Source: Sipunculus nudus (taxonomy: Eukaryota > Annelida > Sipuncula > Golfingiida > Sipunculidae). From it: 64,000 nucleotides of DNA. The position numbers and the translations under genes were made by a program. The notes below the pieces were generated by a model. The model did not search any database. It saw only the letters and a list, made by a program, of their open reading frames with translations, and was not told the DNA's origin. Numbering within the stretch: position 1 is the stretch's first letter; the number at the start of each line of letters is the position of its first letter. Shown here in pieces: positions 35,561 to 44,666 of this stretch. The stretch covers positions 436,001 to 500,000 of the forward strand of contig JAPPUL010000082.1 in assembly GCA_026874595.1 (NCBI GenBank), read 5' to 3'.

Positions 35561-36547
35561 TCACAGCAACTTCTTATAACTCCATATGTCAAACAACCCA
35601 AGCAAAAATAGCATAACTACATAAATAAATGCACTCAAGGCCGTTGTCGCAAGTATTATATTCAAGGTTATCTCTTTATCTGCTTCCATCTCAGATGCTA
35701 TTACATAGCTTAATATAGCTGTTGGTGAGGCCAAAAAGATCATTGTCGCAACAAAATCAGCATCCCCTGCTTTAAATAATATCAACAATATCGCTCCCAA
35801 AAACGGTGATAATACTAGCTTATACATTGTCGGGATTATTGTATCTCTTATCAATCGAAAACTTGATCCTATATCTAGTTGTCCCCCTATTACTATTAAT
35901 GCTATTGGTAAGGGTATCTTTTGTAAAATCCCTAAGCTCATGTCTAGTACTGGTAAGCTCTCAGGCCGCACAAACGATAATAATAATCCTATTATTGCTG
36001 CTAGTGTTAGCGAATTTGTAAATATCCCTTTTAGTATATAGATAACTATTTCCTTAAATTCTAATTCGGCTTCCCCCATTGCCGCTCGTTTTGCATAGAT
36101 TAAGAAAATTACTGACAATATATTATAGGATGGCGCTCCTACCGCTAGCAACAATGAGGCATAATACATCCCTGAATCTCCAAGCGCACTTAAGATCAAG
36201 GGAATCCCTATAAACGCCATGTTCCCTCGTAAGGAACACATCGCCCAAACCCCTCGCCTCTCCGGTAACTCATTTCTTACATATGCACTAATATATCCTA
36301 TTAAACCCATCAGTAACGACACTATCGCCAGGACCATAGGCCCTTTTACCTCTATAAAACTACTTATACTCGTTTTCGATACTTCATCTACCACTAAGGC
36401 CGGCAGCCCTATATAATACACTAACTTCGCCATGCTATCAAGACCTTCCTCCGTTACCCACCCATACCTGCGTATTATATAGCCTATTAATATTACTACC
36501 ACCACCGGAACTATCACTATTAACGTCGATAGCCCTATCTCTAACAT
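35561..36547 (-). CDS. AEC-family (auxin efflux carrier-like) permease
   Basis: 328 residues, about ten hydrophobic helices. Family marks include an N-terminal IVIVPVVVVILIGYIIRRYGWVTEEGLDSMAKLVYYIGLPALV-type opening (shortened in comparison), MAFIGIPLILSALG, PLPIALIVIGGQLD and the C-terminal LASPTAILSYVIASEM with its broken helix. AEC members move malate, other carboxylates or unknown anions. It starts 58 bp upstream of spiroSPASM and in the same direction, so it may lead the unit AEC - no partner evident. A polypyrimidine tract (TCTTCCTCC repeats) precedes it. Confidence 0.88.
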   Translation of the reverse strand: MLEIGLSTLIVIVPVVVVILIGYIIRRYGWVTEEGLDSMAKLVYYIGLPALVVDEVSKTSISSFIEVKGPMVLAIVSLLMGLIGYISAYVRNELPERRGVWAMCSLRGNMAFIGIPLILSALGDSGMYYASLLLAVGAPSYNILSVIFLIYAKRAAMGEAELEFKEIVIYILKGIFTNSLTLAAIIGLLLSFVRPESLPVLDMSLGILQKIPLPIALIVIGGQLDIGSSFRLIRDTIIPTMYKLVLSPFLGAILLILFKAGDADFVATMIFLASPTAILSYVIASEMEADKEITLNIILATTALSAFIYVVMLFLLGLFDIWSYKKLL

Positions 36548-36852
36548 CTAGCTCTTCCTTCTCTTCCTCCTCTTCCTCCTCTTCCTCCTTCTACAACCCT
36601 TCCTCCTTTTACACCTCTTTTGTCCCTCATATTTAATATAAACTCCTTAATCGTTTTATCTCCCCTTTTCCCTATAATTATCCTACAAATCTAGCCGCTT
36701 CCTATTTCCTTGTCAACTCTTTATCTCATTCTATTTTTCTTTAAATTAATACCTTAGCCTATCCCCTTTATTTTCTCTATCCCATCTACTAGCAACATTT
36801 TATCTCCCTACTTTTATAGACTTTATCCCAGCTTTTTAGTTTCTTTGCTCTT
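36548..36852. other. Pyrimidine-rich divergent intergenic region
   Basis: 305 bp between the divergent AEC and histidine kinase genes. The first 50 bp is a CTTCCTCCT 9-bp tandem repeat (36552-36590). The rest is C/T-rich with no gene, hairpin or clear promoter on either strand. Nothing else seen. Confidence 0.6.
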
Positions 36853-38121
36853 ATGCCTTTTAAAATAAATACCAGCTTCACAAATACTTTAGCTCCATTA
36901 GCATATTTAAACAAATATATTCTCACTATTCCTAATATCTATATTAATACTTATAAGGCTTTCTTCGCAAGTAAAGGACCCCTTATCATTATCATATTCG
37001 CAAATTCCCTCATCTTAGCTTCATATCTTGACCAAAATTATAAGTACCTTAGACTCAATTTCTATATAACTTCTTATGCCGCTATCACTTTACAACTTGT
37101 CATATTCGCCAATATCTATATCTATAAAGCCTTTGGTATCAATTCTTACTTCTTTAAACTCTCCGCTTTCTTTTACAATATCATCTTAATCCTTTTCTCT
37201 TCTACCATAATATTTTATACTCAAGAACCTAAAACCGGTTGGTGGGTCCTTCACTTCCTCTTCATCTTCATTATCGCTCAGCTTAATTATTTCCACATCA
37301 ATTTACTACTGCTTGTTAGCGCAACTCCTTCTTTAATCTCTACCATCTTTATCTTACAACAAATCCCGCACTCTTTTTACTTTATCTCATACGGTTATGG
37401 CATTAGTGTTGTCTCCGCTTTACTATACTACTATCAAGCCAAACTTAAGCAAAGTGAAGATTCTATTCAAAAACAAAATATCTCTCTCTTAAAAGAAATT
37501 AACCATTTAGCCCTTCTTAAAGAAAAAGAACGTATCTCAAGAGACCTCCATGACTCCCTCGGAGCTTCCCTTACTGCTAATGTCATTTATTCGCAAATCG
37601 CTTCTGATACCATAAATTCTGACTCGCAAAAAACTGTTGACGCTCTTTCCAAAATAAATGATCTGTCTCGTGATGCTCTGGTCCAAATGAGAAACGTTAT
37701 TCACGAAATTACTGACCACCATAATATCCAATTAAACGACTTTGTTTCTTACATCCAAAATAAATTAACGCACTTCCTAAATTTAAGAAATCTTAATCTT
37801 AGCTTCAACTTCAACTCTAAAGATAACATTAACGCATTAAATCCTTCTATCAAATTTAGCCTTAACAAAATTATCACCGAATGGTTTAATAACATTATGA
37901 AGCACTCCAATGCCTCCAAAGCTTCTCTTTCGCTCAACATCTTTGCCCAATATATCGTTTTAGACATTAAAGATAATGGTATGGGCTTTGATAAAAAGCA
38001 ATTTGTTAAAGGTAACGGGATTCGCAATATCGAGTTTAGAGCTCAAGAAATGAATGCTAAGATTAATATCCAGACTTCTAAAAACGGGACCTCTTTATAT
38101 ATTAATTTCCCTATCTCTTAG
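36853..38121 (+). CDS. Membrane sensor histidine kinase, HisKA_3 (NarX/LiaS-like)
   Basis: 422 residues. Six or so membrane helices occupy ~37-195 with no large extracellular domain. The dimerisation/phosphoacceptor box is ERISRDLHDSLGASLTANV, with the phosphorylated histidine in D-L-H-D. The ATPase domain shows the N box (ITEWFNNIMKHSNASKASL), G1 (DIKDNGMGFD) and GNGIRNIEFRA. Such kinases phosphorylate NarL/LuxR-type regulators; none is adjacent, so it is an orphan. No Shine-Dalgarno sequence is visible (TTTGCTCTT before ATG). The sensed signal is probably in the membrane or envelope. Confidence 0.9.
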   Translation: MPFKINTSFTNTLAPLAYLNKYILTIPNIYINTYKAFFASKGPLIIIIFANSLILASYLDQNYKYLRLNFYITSYAAITLQLVIFANIYIYKAFGINSYFFKLSAFFYNIILILFSSTIIFYTQEPKTGWWVLHFLFIFIIAQLNYFHINLLLLVSATPSLISTIFILQQIPHSFYFISYGYGISVVSALLYYYQAKLKQSEDSIQKQNISLLKEINHLALLKEKERISRDLHDSLGASLTANVIYSQIASDTINSDSQKTVDALSKINDLSRDALVQMRNVIHEITDHHNIQLNDFVSYIQNKLTHFLNLRNLNLSFNFNSKDNINALNPSIKFSLNKIITEWFNNIMKHSNASKASLSLNIFAQYIVLDIKDNGMGFDKKQFVKGNGIRNIEFRAQEMNAKINIQTSKNGTSLYINFPIS

Positions 38122-38156
38122 AATCGATCCTTTAAACTCTTTTTGCAAAAATAGCT

Positions 38157-38987
38157 TTAACGACTTTGTAATATATCTAGATATTCCGTAAGCTCATCCT
38201 CTGACTTTATACCAAAATAGTACAGCACTTTGTCTTCTATTCTAAGCATTATATCCGCTGTCACCCTCGGATAGTAACTTAATATATTTCCTAAATATAC
38301 GCTATATACTATGTCCTTCTCATCTACTCCCGCAAATAAGGGATTGTGATGATAATCTATTGCCGCTATCAAGGGCTTTGGAAAACCCCACTTCTCCGTA
38401 ATCTTTGCACCTATCTCCGCATGTGTTAAGCCAATTGCAAGACGCTCAAGCTCCCATGTATCTACTCCTCGACTCTCACTTAGCAAATCTATTCTATCCA
38501 TAACTCCAGGTATTATATTCAAAAATATAAGCTTTCCTATATCGTGCAGTAAGCCTGCTGTATACGCCACTTCCTTACTACATTCACTATTATGTATTTT
38601 TAATATCTCTTTTGCATATTTTGCACACTTGTTTGAATGTCGGCTTATACTTTCCATCGAACCATAAAATTTGTCGATTATACTAAGTCCTGCTATCCTC
38701 ATAAGCACCATCGTCAACTCTCGGGTTCCTATTATCGTTATCGCTCGTTCTATCGTCGCTACTCGACTACGGGTTTTATAATGTGCTGAGTTGGCAACCT
38801 TTAATACATCAAACATCAAGGCCGGATCTCGACGGATTATATCGCCTATCGCTTTTACATCCGCATTCCGATCCTTTACTAATTCTGATACCTCCTCTAT
38901 ATTATCTGGCAAGGATGGTATTTGATCTATCTCTTGTTCTATCTTGTGAATTAGTAACTGCTTCTTATGCACTTTTTGTTCATTCAT
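38157..38987 (-). CDS. HDOD-domain signalling protein
   Basis: 276 residues from the ATG at 38987, which has GGAGAGG eight bases upstream; the frame runs 13 codons further. The HDOD domain (~15-210) opens with IPSLPDNIEEVSEL and contains AYTAGLLHDIGKLIFLNIIP, keeping an HD pair; the second part has GLTHAEIGAKITEKWGFPKPLIAAIDYHHNP. HDOD proteins are regulators in motility, DNA uptake and c-di-GMP networks; most lack phosphodiesterase activity. It is 101 bp downstream of lptC in the same direction. Confidence 0.88.
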   Translation of the reverse strand: MNEQKVHKKQLLIHKIEQEIDQIPSLPDNIEEVSELVKDRNADVKAIGDIIRRDPALMFDVLKVANSAHYKTRSRVATIERAITIIGTRELTMVLMRIAGLSIIDKFYGSMESISRHSNKCAKYAKEILKIHNSECSKEVAYTAGLLHDIGKLIFLNIIPGVMDRIDLLSESRGVDTWELERLAIGLTHAEIGAKITEKWGFPKPLIAAIDYHHNPLFAGVDEKDIVYSVYLGNILSYYPRVTADIMLRIEDKVLYYFGIKSEDELTEYLDILQSR

Positions 38988-39088
38988 ATTGTTCCCCTCT
39001 CCTGCTATATATGAACAGCTAACCATTACAAATCATACACTTTATTTCATCCCTACTCTACTTACTTTTCTACCATTTACACCATAGC

Positions 39089-39649
39089 TTATGGATCCAA
39101 TGTTACCACTTCGTCTAATTCTACCTCCGATAACTTCTTATCTGCATATAAATTTGTTCCCACCACTCGCACTATCCTTTCCTTTGTTGTTTCTTGTTTG
39201 TAAATTATTACTCGCTCCTCTCCTTCTGTGTACAATATCTCCTGCTCATTATCCCAAAATATCCGCTCCGTCTCAAGCCGCATCTCATTATCACGTTTCA
39301 CAACCACATTACCCCACGCCTCCAAATCAAGACTATCATAATTTACTTTCGCTTTATCTGATGTTAATTCCGTATATATAACCTCATCAGCATCCCGGCT
39401 TATATATAATGTCCTTAAATTATCTAGCCATATCTCTTGGGCTCGCTTAAATAATGTCTTCCTATTCCCAATTATTATTGTCGTTAGACGATTTTGACTA
39501 TCATAAGCAAATACCTTTGTCGCCTTTGCCTGGATAGATGGAACTATCACTGTCTCCCTTATTGCTTGTATATCATCTAGTTCCTCATCAGTGCATCCCC
39601 AAATATTCAAGGCCAGTATTATTACTAGCAATATCTTTAGTTGTCTCAC
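39089..39649 (-). CDS. lptC: LptC-like LPS export lipoprotein
   Basis: 186 residues. A short signal sequence ends in a lipobox (LALNIWGC). The remainder fits one OstA/LptC beta-jellyroll: repeated strand pairs VFAYDSQNRLTTIIIGN, KVNYDSLDLEAWGNVVVKR, RLETERIFWDNEQEILYTEG and VVGTNLYADKKLSEVEL. LptC links the inner-membrane Lpt ABC transporter to periplasmic LptA. Canonical LptC has an uncleaved anchor; lipoprotein versions are known. It lies 82 bp downstream of the MurU-like gene. lptA and lptB are not adjacent. Confidence 0.82.
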   Translation of the reverse strand: MRQLKILLVIILALNIWGCTDEELDDIQAIRETVIVPSIQAKATKVFAYDSQNRLTTIIIGNRKTLFKRAQEIWLDNLRTLYISRDADEVIYTELTSDKAKVNYDSLDLEAWGNVVVKRDNEMRLETERIFWDNEQEILYTEGEERVIIYKQETTKERIVRVVGTNLYADKKLSEVELDEVVTLDP

Positions 39650-39731
39650 TCGTTTTGCTCCCTAAGATAACCTCTCTCTCATTAGCCTCATATTAGTCTC
39701 ACTTTAGTCTCACTTTAGTCTCACTTTAGTC

Positions 39732-40496
39732 TCACTCTACATCTCCTATATATTCATACGCTTTGTATAAATTTTCGTATAAACCTACGTCTAATACGTA
39801 ATCTTTATCATGTCCATAGCCCTTTATTATTCCTCCTTCCTTCACTATGTCTAGGTATAACTCTATTATCGAATATTTTGTTAGGCCCCTGCTCTCCATA
39901 TAACTAAATATCTCCTCACTAACCACTTGTATGCCACTAAACCTTTTCCTACAACGCCAATCCCCTAATACTTCCATATCCTCATAGCCCCTTTGCCAAC
40001 CCATAAGCTCATCATGATCATTAAATAATAAACCTCGCTCTATATCCTCTCCTCCAACCTGTACTGCAAGCGTTGCCACCCTCCCATCTTTCTTTACTCC
40101 TTCCTTATGTGCCTTTAAAAGATTACTTAAATCTATATTACTTACTATGTCTGCATTATATAATAATATATGTCCACTCCCTGCCCCTGCGTAACTTATT
40201 CTTTGTAAAATCTCTTTTGCCTTATATAATCCTCCCCCTGTATCCAAAAGTTTATCTCCCTCATCCGATATTAATACCTCTATCCCAAAATTACTACTTC
40301 TTACAAACTCTATAATCTGTTGGGCGCAATAATGCACATTTATAACAACATGTTTAATACCATGTCCCCTTAGCTTCCTTATGTCATACTCTAATAAGCG
40401 TAACCCCTCACGCAGGTATATAAGCGCTTTTGGCTTATTCTTCGTTATCGGCCAAAGCCTCCTTCCATAACCTGCTGCGTATATCAGCGCTTGCAA
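39732..40496 (-). CDS. MurU-like sugar-1-phosphate nucleotidyltransferase
   Basis: 254 residues. The nucleotidyltransferase motif is AAGYGRRLWPITKNKPKAL (~7-25), followed by VVINVHYCAQQI, GGGLYKAKEIL and LLYNADIVSNIDL with the metal-binding aspartate. MurU adds UMP to N-acetylmuramate-1-phosphate made by AmgK during peptidoglycan recycling. An AmgK-like kinase is encoded at 46068-47207, on the far side of the molybdenum cofactor genes. The related heptose- or mannose-1-phosphate guanylyltransferases cannot be ruled out. Confidence 0.75.
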   Translation of the reverse strand: MQALIYAAGYGRRLWPITKNKPKALIYLREGLRLLEYDIRKLRGHGIKHVVINVHYCAQQIIEFVRSSNFGIEVLISDEGDKLLDTGGGLYKAKEILQRISYAGAGSGHILLYNADIVSNIDLSNLLKAHKEGVKKDGRVATLAVQVGGEDIERGLLFNDHDELMGWQRGYEDMEVLGDWRCRKRFSGIQVVSEEIFSYMESRGLTKYSIIELYLDIVKEGGIIKGYGHDKDYVLDVGLYENLYKAYEYIGDVE

Positions 40497-40601
40497 TTAC
40501 CTATTTTATCTCCTTTTTTTCCATCCTTAGATTTACTTTAGCTACTTTAACTCTCTTTTATAGTATATTTTATAACACCTTTTTTTATGGAGATCGTTAT
40601 T

Positions 40602-40847
40602 ATGCCTAGCTCAAACTCCTCGCCGCCTCCTATATCTATTCCATCTGTTATTAAAAACAACCTACTTGCTTTTGTCCCTAAAAAAAATGGTCTAAGAAAG
40701 GCTTATGGCTTTAGCTTATTAGAAATCTCTCAAGCTAATATTAATTTGCATGCCGCTTCTAAGCTTCGTATCCCTTTCGATAAACGCAGAAAATCCTTCT
40801 ATTTGTATAACATTCAGACTCTAAAAAACTTTATTAACAACTCTTAA
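40602..40847 (+). CDS. L13e-like small protein
   Basis: 81 residues from the ATG at 40602, which has GGAG nine bases upstream; an ATG at 40587 is in frame. The core reads GLRKAYGFSLLEI, then AASKLRIPFDKRRKSF and a closing NIQTLKNF helix. This matches the L13e pattern (G-F-S/T-L-x-E-L, then A-x-x-L-x-I-x-x-D-x-R-R-x-S and N-x-x-x-L). L13e is a ribosomal protein of eukaryotes and some archaea; short versions occur in scattered bacteria with unknown function. It is the only plus-strand gene inside a long minus-strand run. Confidence 0.72.
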   Translation: MPSSNSSPPPISIPSVIKNNLLAFVPKKNGLRKAYGFSLLEISQANINLHAASKLRIPFDKRRKSFYLYNIQTLKNFINNS

Positions 40848-40890
40848 CTACTAACTTGCCACGCCTTGTCCCTCAAAACCCTCTACCACC

Positions 40891-41520
40891 TCATAGTCCG
40901 CGTAAGATATCGTAAGCTCTTTTGCTGTTTATGCTATAAAGCAATTTACAACCCTCTTCTCCTAACTCCTCTATATTGCATCTAGCCCCTCCTAACAACT
41001 CCTGCACACTGCCAATTGACGCCTCCTTTGTGCCACTTAGATAGTCCCTCGAGTATATCCCGCAAAGACCTTCTACGTTGTTAGCGCATCTATATACATA
41101 AACATCATAATTATCACCATATCTAATGCATCTTTTGTATAGCCTCTCTATTAACACCTTCGGTACGTTTACCATGTCGCAAGCTAATACATATAGCCAT
41201 TCATATCCTCCCTCCTTTCTCCCCTCCTTTCTCCCCTCCTTTATATCTCCTTCCATGTCCTCTAACGATTTGTGCACCGACAGTATCCCTGCTTGCGGCC
41301 CTTTATAACTTTCTGCATCTAATAACAACTCTTCTTTACCAAAATATTTACTATACTCTCTCTCCTGTATGCCGTTTATCGATATGTATACACGATCGCA
41401 TACACTCAATAACTTCTCTTTTGCATGAGAAACACATACCTTTTCTCTAATCCTTAACAACCCCTTATCCTCCCCCATCCTACTACTACGTCCCCCACAA
41501 AGAACTACACCCACTACCAT
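40891..41520 (-). CDS. mobA: Molybdenum cofactor guanylyltransferase
   Basis: 209 residues. The GTP-binding motif is LCGGRSSRMGEDKGLL (~7-22); the metal-binding aspartate is in VLACDMVNVP. MobA joins GMP to molybdopterin to make the bis-MGD cofactor used by DMSO-reductase-family enzymes such as Nap nitrate reductase and formate dehydrogenase. An unusual low-complexity insertion, DIKEGRKEGRKEGG (~95-108), precedes the metal-binding strand and reflects a 12-bp tandem repeat in the DNA. The start overlaps the end of moaE by 7 bp, so the two are translationally coupled. Confidence 0.92.
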   Translation of the reverse strand: MVVGVVLCGGRSSRMGEDKGLLRIREKVCVSHAKEKLLSVCDRVYISINGIQEREYSKYFGKEELLLDAESYKGPQAGILSVHKSLEDMEGDIKEGRKEGRKEGGYEWLYVLACDMVNVPKVLIERLYKRCIRYGDNYDVYVYRCANNVEGLCGIYSRDYLSGTKEASIGSVQELLGGARCNIEELGEEGCKLLYSINSKRAYDILRGL

Positions 41521-41954
41521 CTGTGACTGCCATCCTTATATACTTCCTTCTTCCATATCGCTGCCTCCTTCTTTACCCTGTCTAGTATATATCTATTAGA
41601 TTCATATGCCTCGCCTCTATGGCCTCCGCTCGTTATAATTACTATCGCGCTCTCTCCTACCTCTATCCTCCCTACTCGATGTATGCAATAACCGTAACTT
41701 AAATCCCAACGCTTTATCGCTTCCTTTACTACCTCTTCTATCTTTAACTCTGCATGCTCTTTATTTGTATCGTAATATAAATAATCTACCTCCCGACCAT
41801 CTCTAGCTATATCTCGTCTTACCTCTCCGCTAAACAATACCACTCCCCCTATCGCCCCCCCATGTGCACCATTTCTACTTAAAAGCTCATCCAGCATTAG
41901 TTTCTTATCCGTTATCCCTCCAAAACCTTTTACTCCATTTTCTACTACGTTCAT
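41514..41954 (-). CDS. moaE: Molybdopterin synthase large subunit
   Basis: 146 residues. The MoaE core is clear: GAIGGVVLFSGEVR, RWDLSYGYCIHRVGRIEVGES (shortened in comparison), VIITSGGHRGEAYESNRYILDRVKKEAAIWKKE with the conserved lysines, and a C-terminal W-x-K region. With MoaD it converts cyclic pyranopterin monophosphate to molybdopterin by inserting two sulfurs. It follows moaD with a 123-bp gap containing CCCCGTTTTTA tandem copies. Confidence 0.93.
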   Translation of the reverse strand: MNVVENGVKGFGGITDKKLMLDELLSRNGAHGGAIGGVVLFSGEVRRDIARDGREVDYLYYDTNKEHAELKIEEVVKEAIKRWDLSYGYCIHRVGRIEVGESAIVIITSGGHRGEAYESNRYILDRVKKEAAIWKKEVYKDGSHRW

Positions 41955-42077
41955 CCTTTAACAATAGCCCTCCTTTTACCCCGTTTTTACCCCGTTTTTA
42001 CTCCGTTTTTACTCCTCTATCTCATCTGTTTTCAATTGCCTCTCGCCTTTTTCCATCATTCTACAGCTCATTACACT

Positions 42078-42326
42078 TCAGCCGCCGCTTGAAGGCGGAA
42101 ATAATAATAACTCTTCACCCTCTTCTATAAGCTCTTCTATATCTTCTACCACCCGCTTACCGCGTATCACCCGCAGACTACTAACATGACCTAAGACCTT
42201 TGGCTCCCTCTTTATCAATATTTCTAAAACCTCTTTACAGCTTACTCTCACGCCTCCACTCCCTACCCTAAGCTCAAGACCTTCTCCAAAATAATCCCTA
42301 AGTACTCCATATACTTTTATTCGCAT
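42078..42326 (-). CDS. moaD: Molybdopterin synthase sulfur carrier subunit
   Basis: 82 residues with the ubiquitin-like MoaD fold (MRIKVYGVLRDYFG; a helix around SCKEVLEIL; EELIEEGEELLLFPPSSGG). The obligatory C-terminal Gly-Gly is present; it is adenylated by MoeB and then thiocarboxylated. No moeB gene is in the window, so activation must come from elsewhere. It lies 30 bp downstream of moaA. Confidence 0.92.
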   Translation of the reverse strand: MRIKVYGVLRDYFGEGLELRVGSGGVRVSCKEVLEILIKREPKVLGHVSSLRVIRGKRVVEDIEELIEEGEELLLFPPSSGG

Positions 42327-42356
42327 CCTTATTCCTCCTCTTGCTTTACTTCTCTT

Positions 42357-43439
42357 TTAACCGCCTATCTGTTGCATCCCAAGTGCACTGCCTTTAAATC
42401 TATACTCTTGTTTGTCCTTTAATGCCTCTTCTAATATCTTGCGCAGTTTCTCCCTACTCCTTATACCTCGTATGTTGAAACTCCTTTCCTCACTAAGACA
42501 GCCATATATATTCCCTTTGTGATCAAGACGTAGCCTATTACAATCTTTGCAAAACGGACTCGTTGTGTTCGATATTATCCCAAATTTATACCCCTCTGCC
42601 TTCGTCTTCCAATATTTTGATGTCTTGCCTGCTTCCCGCCCTAATTCCTCAAGCTCATACTCCTTCTTTATCTGTCCCAATATTGATTCTTCTCCATAAA
42701 AATATCTCTCATGATTATTATACAAATGGCCCATCTGCATCACCTCTAAAAACCGTACCACCACCCCTCGCTTACCAAAATATTTTAACAACTTCAATAT
42801 CTCCCCTTCGTTTAAACCTCGCAGTATTGTCGCGTTTACTTTTACTTTAAAACCCAGCCTCATGCTCTTTTCTATCCCTTCCAATACATTGTCCTTATAT
42901 TTGCCGCCCCCTGTTATTTTCTCAAACTCTTCCTCCCCAAGTGCATCGCAGGATACATTTAGTCCGTCAAGCCCTGAGCCCTTTAACTCCATTATCCGAT
43001 CCGCTAGATTATAACCATTTGTCGTTAGCGTCAAAGCCTTTATTCCCAAACTCTTAACTCCTCTTATTAGCCTAGCTAGTCCCTTATACAATAGTGGCTC
43101 CCCGCCTGTTATTCGCACCTTCTCAAGAACTAGTTCCTCGTGTAATAGCTTAATTAGTTCTATGTATTCTTCCTCTTTTAGTCCAACACCTCCTAGCTCA
43201 TCCCCCTCTGAGCAATATTTACACCCAAAGTTACATCTGTCTGTTACGCTAACTCGTAATACCTTGAACCTTCTTACCTCTACACTCCCACCAACCCCCA
43301 TCGTAACTTCCCCTCTTAACACATCCTCTTTCCCATCCTCTTTCCCATCCTCTTTCCCATCCTCTTTACCATCCTCTTTACCATCCTCTTTCCCATCCTC
43401 TTTCCCATCCTCTTTATTTTTATTCTTTATTCTTTGCAC
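42357..43439 (-). CDS. moaA: GTP 3',8-cyclase with repeat-expanded N-terminus
   Basis: 360 residues. The radical SAM cluster motif is CNFGCKYC in VTDRCNFGCKYCSEG, followed by RITGGEPLL. The second C-terminal cluster is in SPFCKDCNRLRLDHKGNIYGCL, and the protein ends in Gly-Gly, both required for GTP conversion to 3',8-cyclo-dihydro-GTP. The first ~45 residues are unusual: eight tandem K-E-D-G units (13-41) from a 12-bp DNA repeat at 43322-43416, absent from normal MoaA, which starts close to VRRFKVLRVSVTDRC. The native start may be a later codon, for example MGVGGSVEVRRF. Confidence 0.93.
   Translation of the reverse strand: MQRIKNKNKEDGKEDGKEDGKEDGKEDGKEDGKEDGKEDVLRGEVTMGVGGSVEVRRFKVLRVSVTDRCNFGCKYCSEGDELGGVGLKEEEYIELIKLLHEELVLEKVRITGGEPLLYKGLARLIRGVKSLGIKALTLTTNGYNLADRIMELKGSGLDGLNVSCDALGEEEFEKITGGGKYKDNVLEGIEKSMRLGFKVKVNATILRGLNEGEILKLLKYFGKRGVVVRFLEVMQMGHLYNNHERYFYGEESILGQIKKEYELEELGREAGKTSKYWKTKAEGYKFGIISNTTSPFCKDCNRLRLDHKGNIYGCLSEERSFNIRGIRSREKLRKILEEALKDKQEYRFKGSALGMQQIGG
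43322..43416. repeat. 12-bp repeat, eight copies, at the 5' end of moaA
   Basis: Eight copies of the 12-bp unit CATCCTCTTTCC (two with TTTA for TTTC) run without interruption; in the minus-strand frame they encode Lys-Glu-Asp-Gly. The period keeps frame, so copy number changes would alter protein length but not break the gene if translation begins upstream. Confidence 0.95.
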
Positions 43440-43469
43440 TTTTATACCCCTATCTCCTTTTCTCTACAC

Positions 43470-44666
43470 TCAGTACCATCTATAATAATCCACCACACTG
43501 CCTGCTTCTAAACGATTTATAGCTCCTCGATGTACTCCTATCCCGTCTGAGCCCAAACCCGCCTTTATATCTCCACTCCCGTTATAACTTAATAAGCTTA
43601 TCTGTCCACTTGCATAGTCTGCCTTACACGGAAAATAGTCATCTCTTTCTCCCTTTTTATTTCTCCCCTCTTTTAATACCATCTTCTCACTCCTCACCGG
43701 CTTTATTTTCATGAATGCCCTTATATACGGCTCTATAAACAATTTATACGTTACTTGGCATGATAGTGGGTTGCCAGGAAGTCCGTATACTACACCTTTT
43801 TCCGTTGCCCCAAACCATATCGGCTTGCCTGGTTTAACTGATACTTTATGAAATATCTTCCTCACCCCAAGACCCTCCAAAACATGCGGTACGTAATCTG
43901 CATCCCCCATCGATACCCCCCCTGATAGGATAACTATATCTTCATCCATGCATTGCTTTATTACATCCTTTAACTCCTCTTTGTCATCTCCTACCAAAAC
44001 CCTCCTCTCTGACCTTATTCCTACGCTAAGTCGCAATAATGCCTCTAGAACATAGGTATTTGAATCGCGTATTTGATAACTCTTTGGCTGCACTCCCAAC
44101 GGCTGCACTTCGTCTCCTGTCGATATTAGTGAGACCCTAGGTTTGCCATATATCTTTACTTCCCTATATCCTAGACTTGCTAGCACGTTTACTGCCGAAT
44201 GATCTATATAACTGCCATTCCCTAGTACTACGCTCCCTTCCTCTATGTCTTCTCCCTTCTTCGAAATGTTTTGTCCCCTCTTTACCCCCTCTTCTAATAC
44301 TTTTACCACCCCATCCCCTCCCTCCTCCGTTTGCTCATACGCTACCACCGCATCTGCTCCATCCGGCACCTCAGACCCCGTCATTATACTTACACACTCC
44401 CCATCCCCCAATTCCCCCTTATAGCCCGCTTCTCCCGCTAGAGTCTTTTGCAAGACCCTAAACTCTTTTACTCTTAACTTGTTTATTGATTCTGATTTTA
44501 AGGCGTATCCATCCATTGCTGATCTATTATATGGCGGATAGTCGCGGTCTGATCTTATCTGTTCGTACAAGGTGCAGCCTACCGATTCTAGCAGCTCCAC
44601 CTTCTCTATCTTATTTCCTTTTACATTCTCTAACACTAAACGTTGTGCTTCTTCTACCCTTAGCAT
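43470..44666 (-). CDS. moeA: Molybdopterin molybdenumtransferase
   Basis: 398 residues. MoeA landmarks: DYPPYNRSAMDGYAL (~40-54), SIMTGSEVPDGADAVVAYE, the MogA-like domain with RVSLISTGDEV, ILSGGVSMGDADYV, and KPGKPIWFG followed by YGLPGNPLSCQVTY. The C-terminal domain IV is present (~330-398). MoeA inserts molybdate into adenylated molybdopterin produced by MogA. It lies 30 bp upstream of moaA on the same strand; moaC-mogA lies upstream across a minisatellite. Confidence 0.95.
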   Translation of the reverse strand: MLRVEEAQRLVLENVKGNKIEKVELLESVGCTLYEQIRSDRDYPPYNRSAMDGYALKSESINKLRVKEFRVLQKTLAGEAGYKGELGDGECVSIMTGSEVPDGADAVVAYEQTEEGGDGVVKVLEEGVKRGQNISKKGEDIEEGSVVLGNGSYIDHSAVNVLASLGYREVKIYGKPRVSLISTGDEVQPLGVQPKSYQIRDSNTYVLEALLRLSVGIRSERRVLVGDDKEELKDVIKQCMDEDIVILSGGVSMGDADYVPHVLEGLGVRKIFHKVSVKPGKPIWFGATEKGVVYGLPGNPLSCQVTYKLFIEPYIRAFMKIKPVRSEKMVLKEGRNKKGERDDYFPCKADYASGQISLLSYNGSGDIKAGLGSDGIGVHRGAINRLEAGSVVDYYRWY

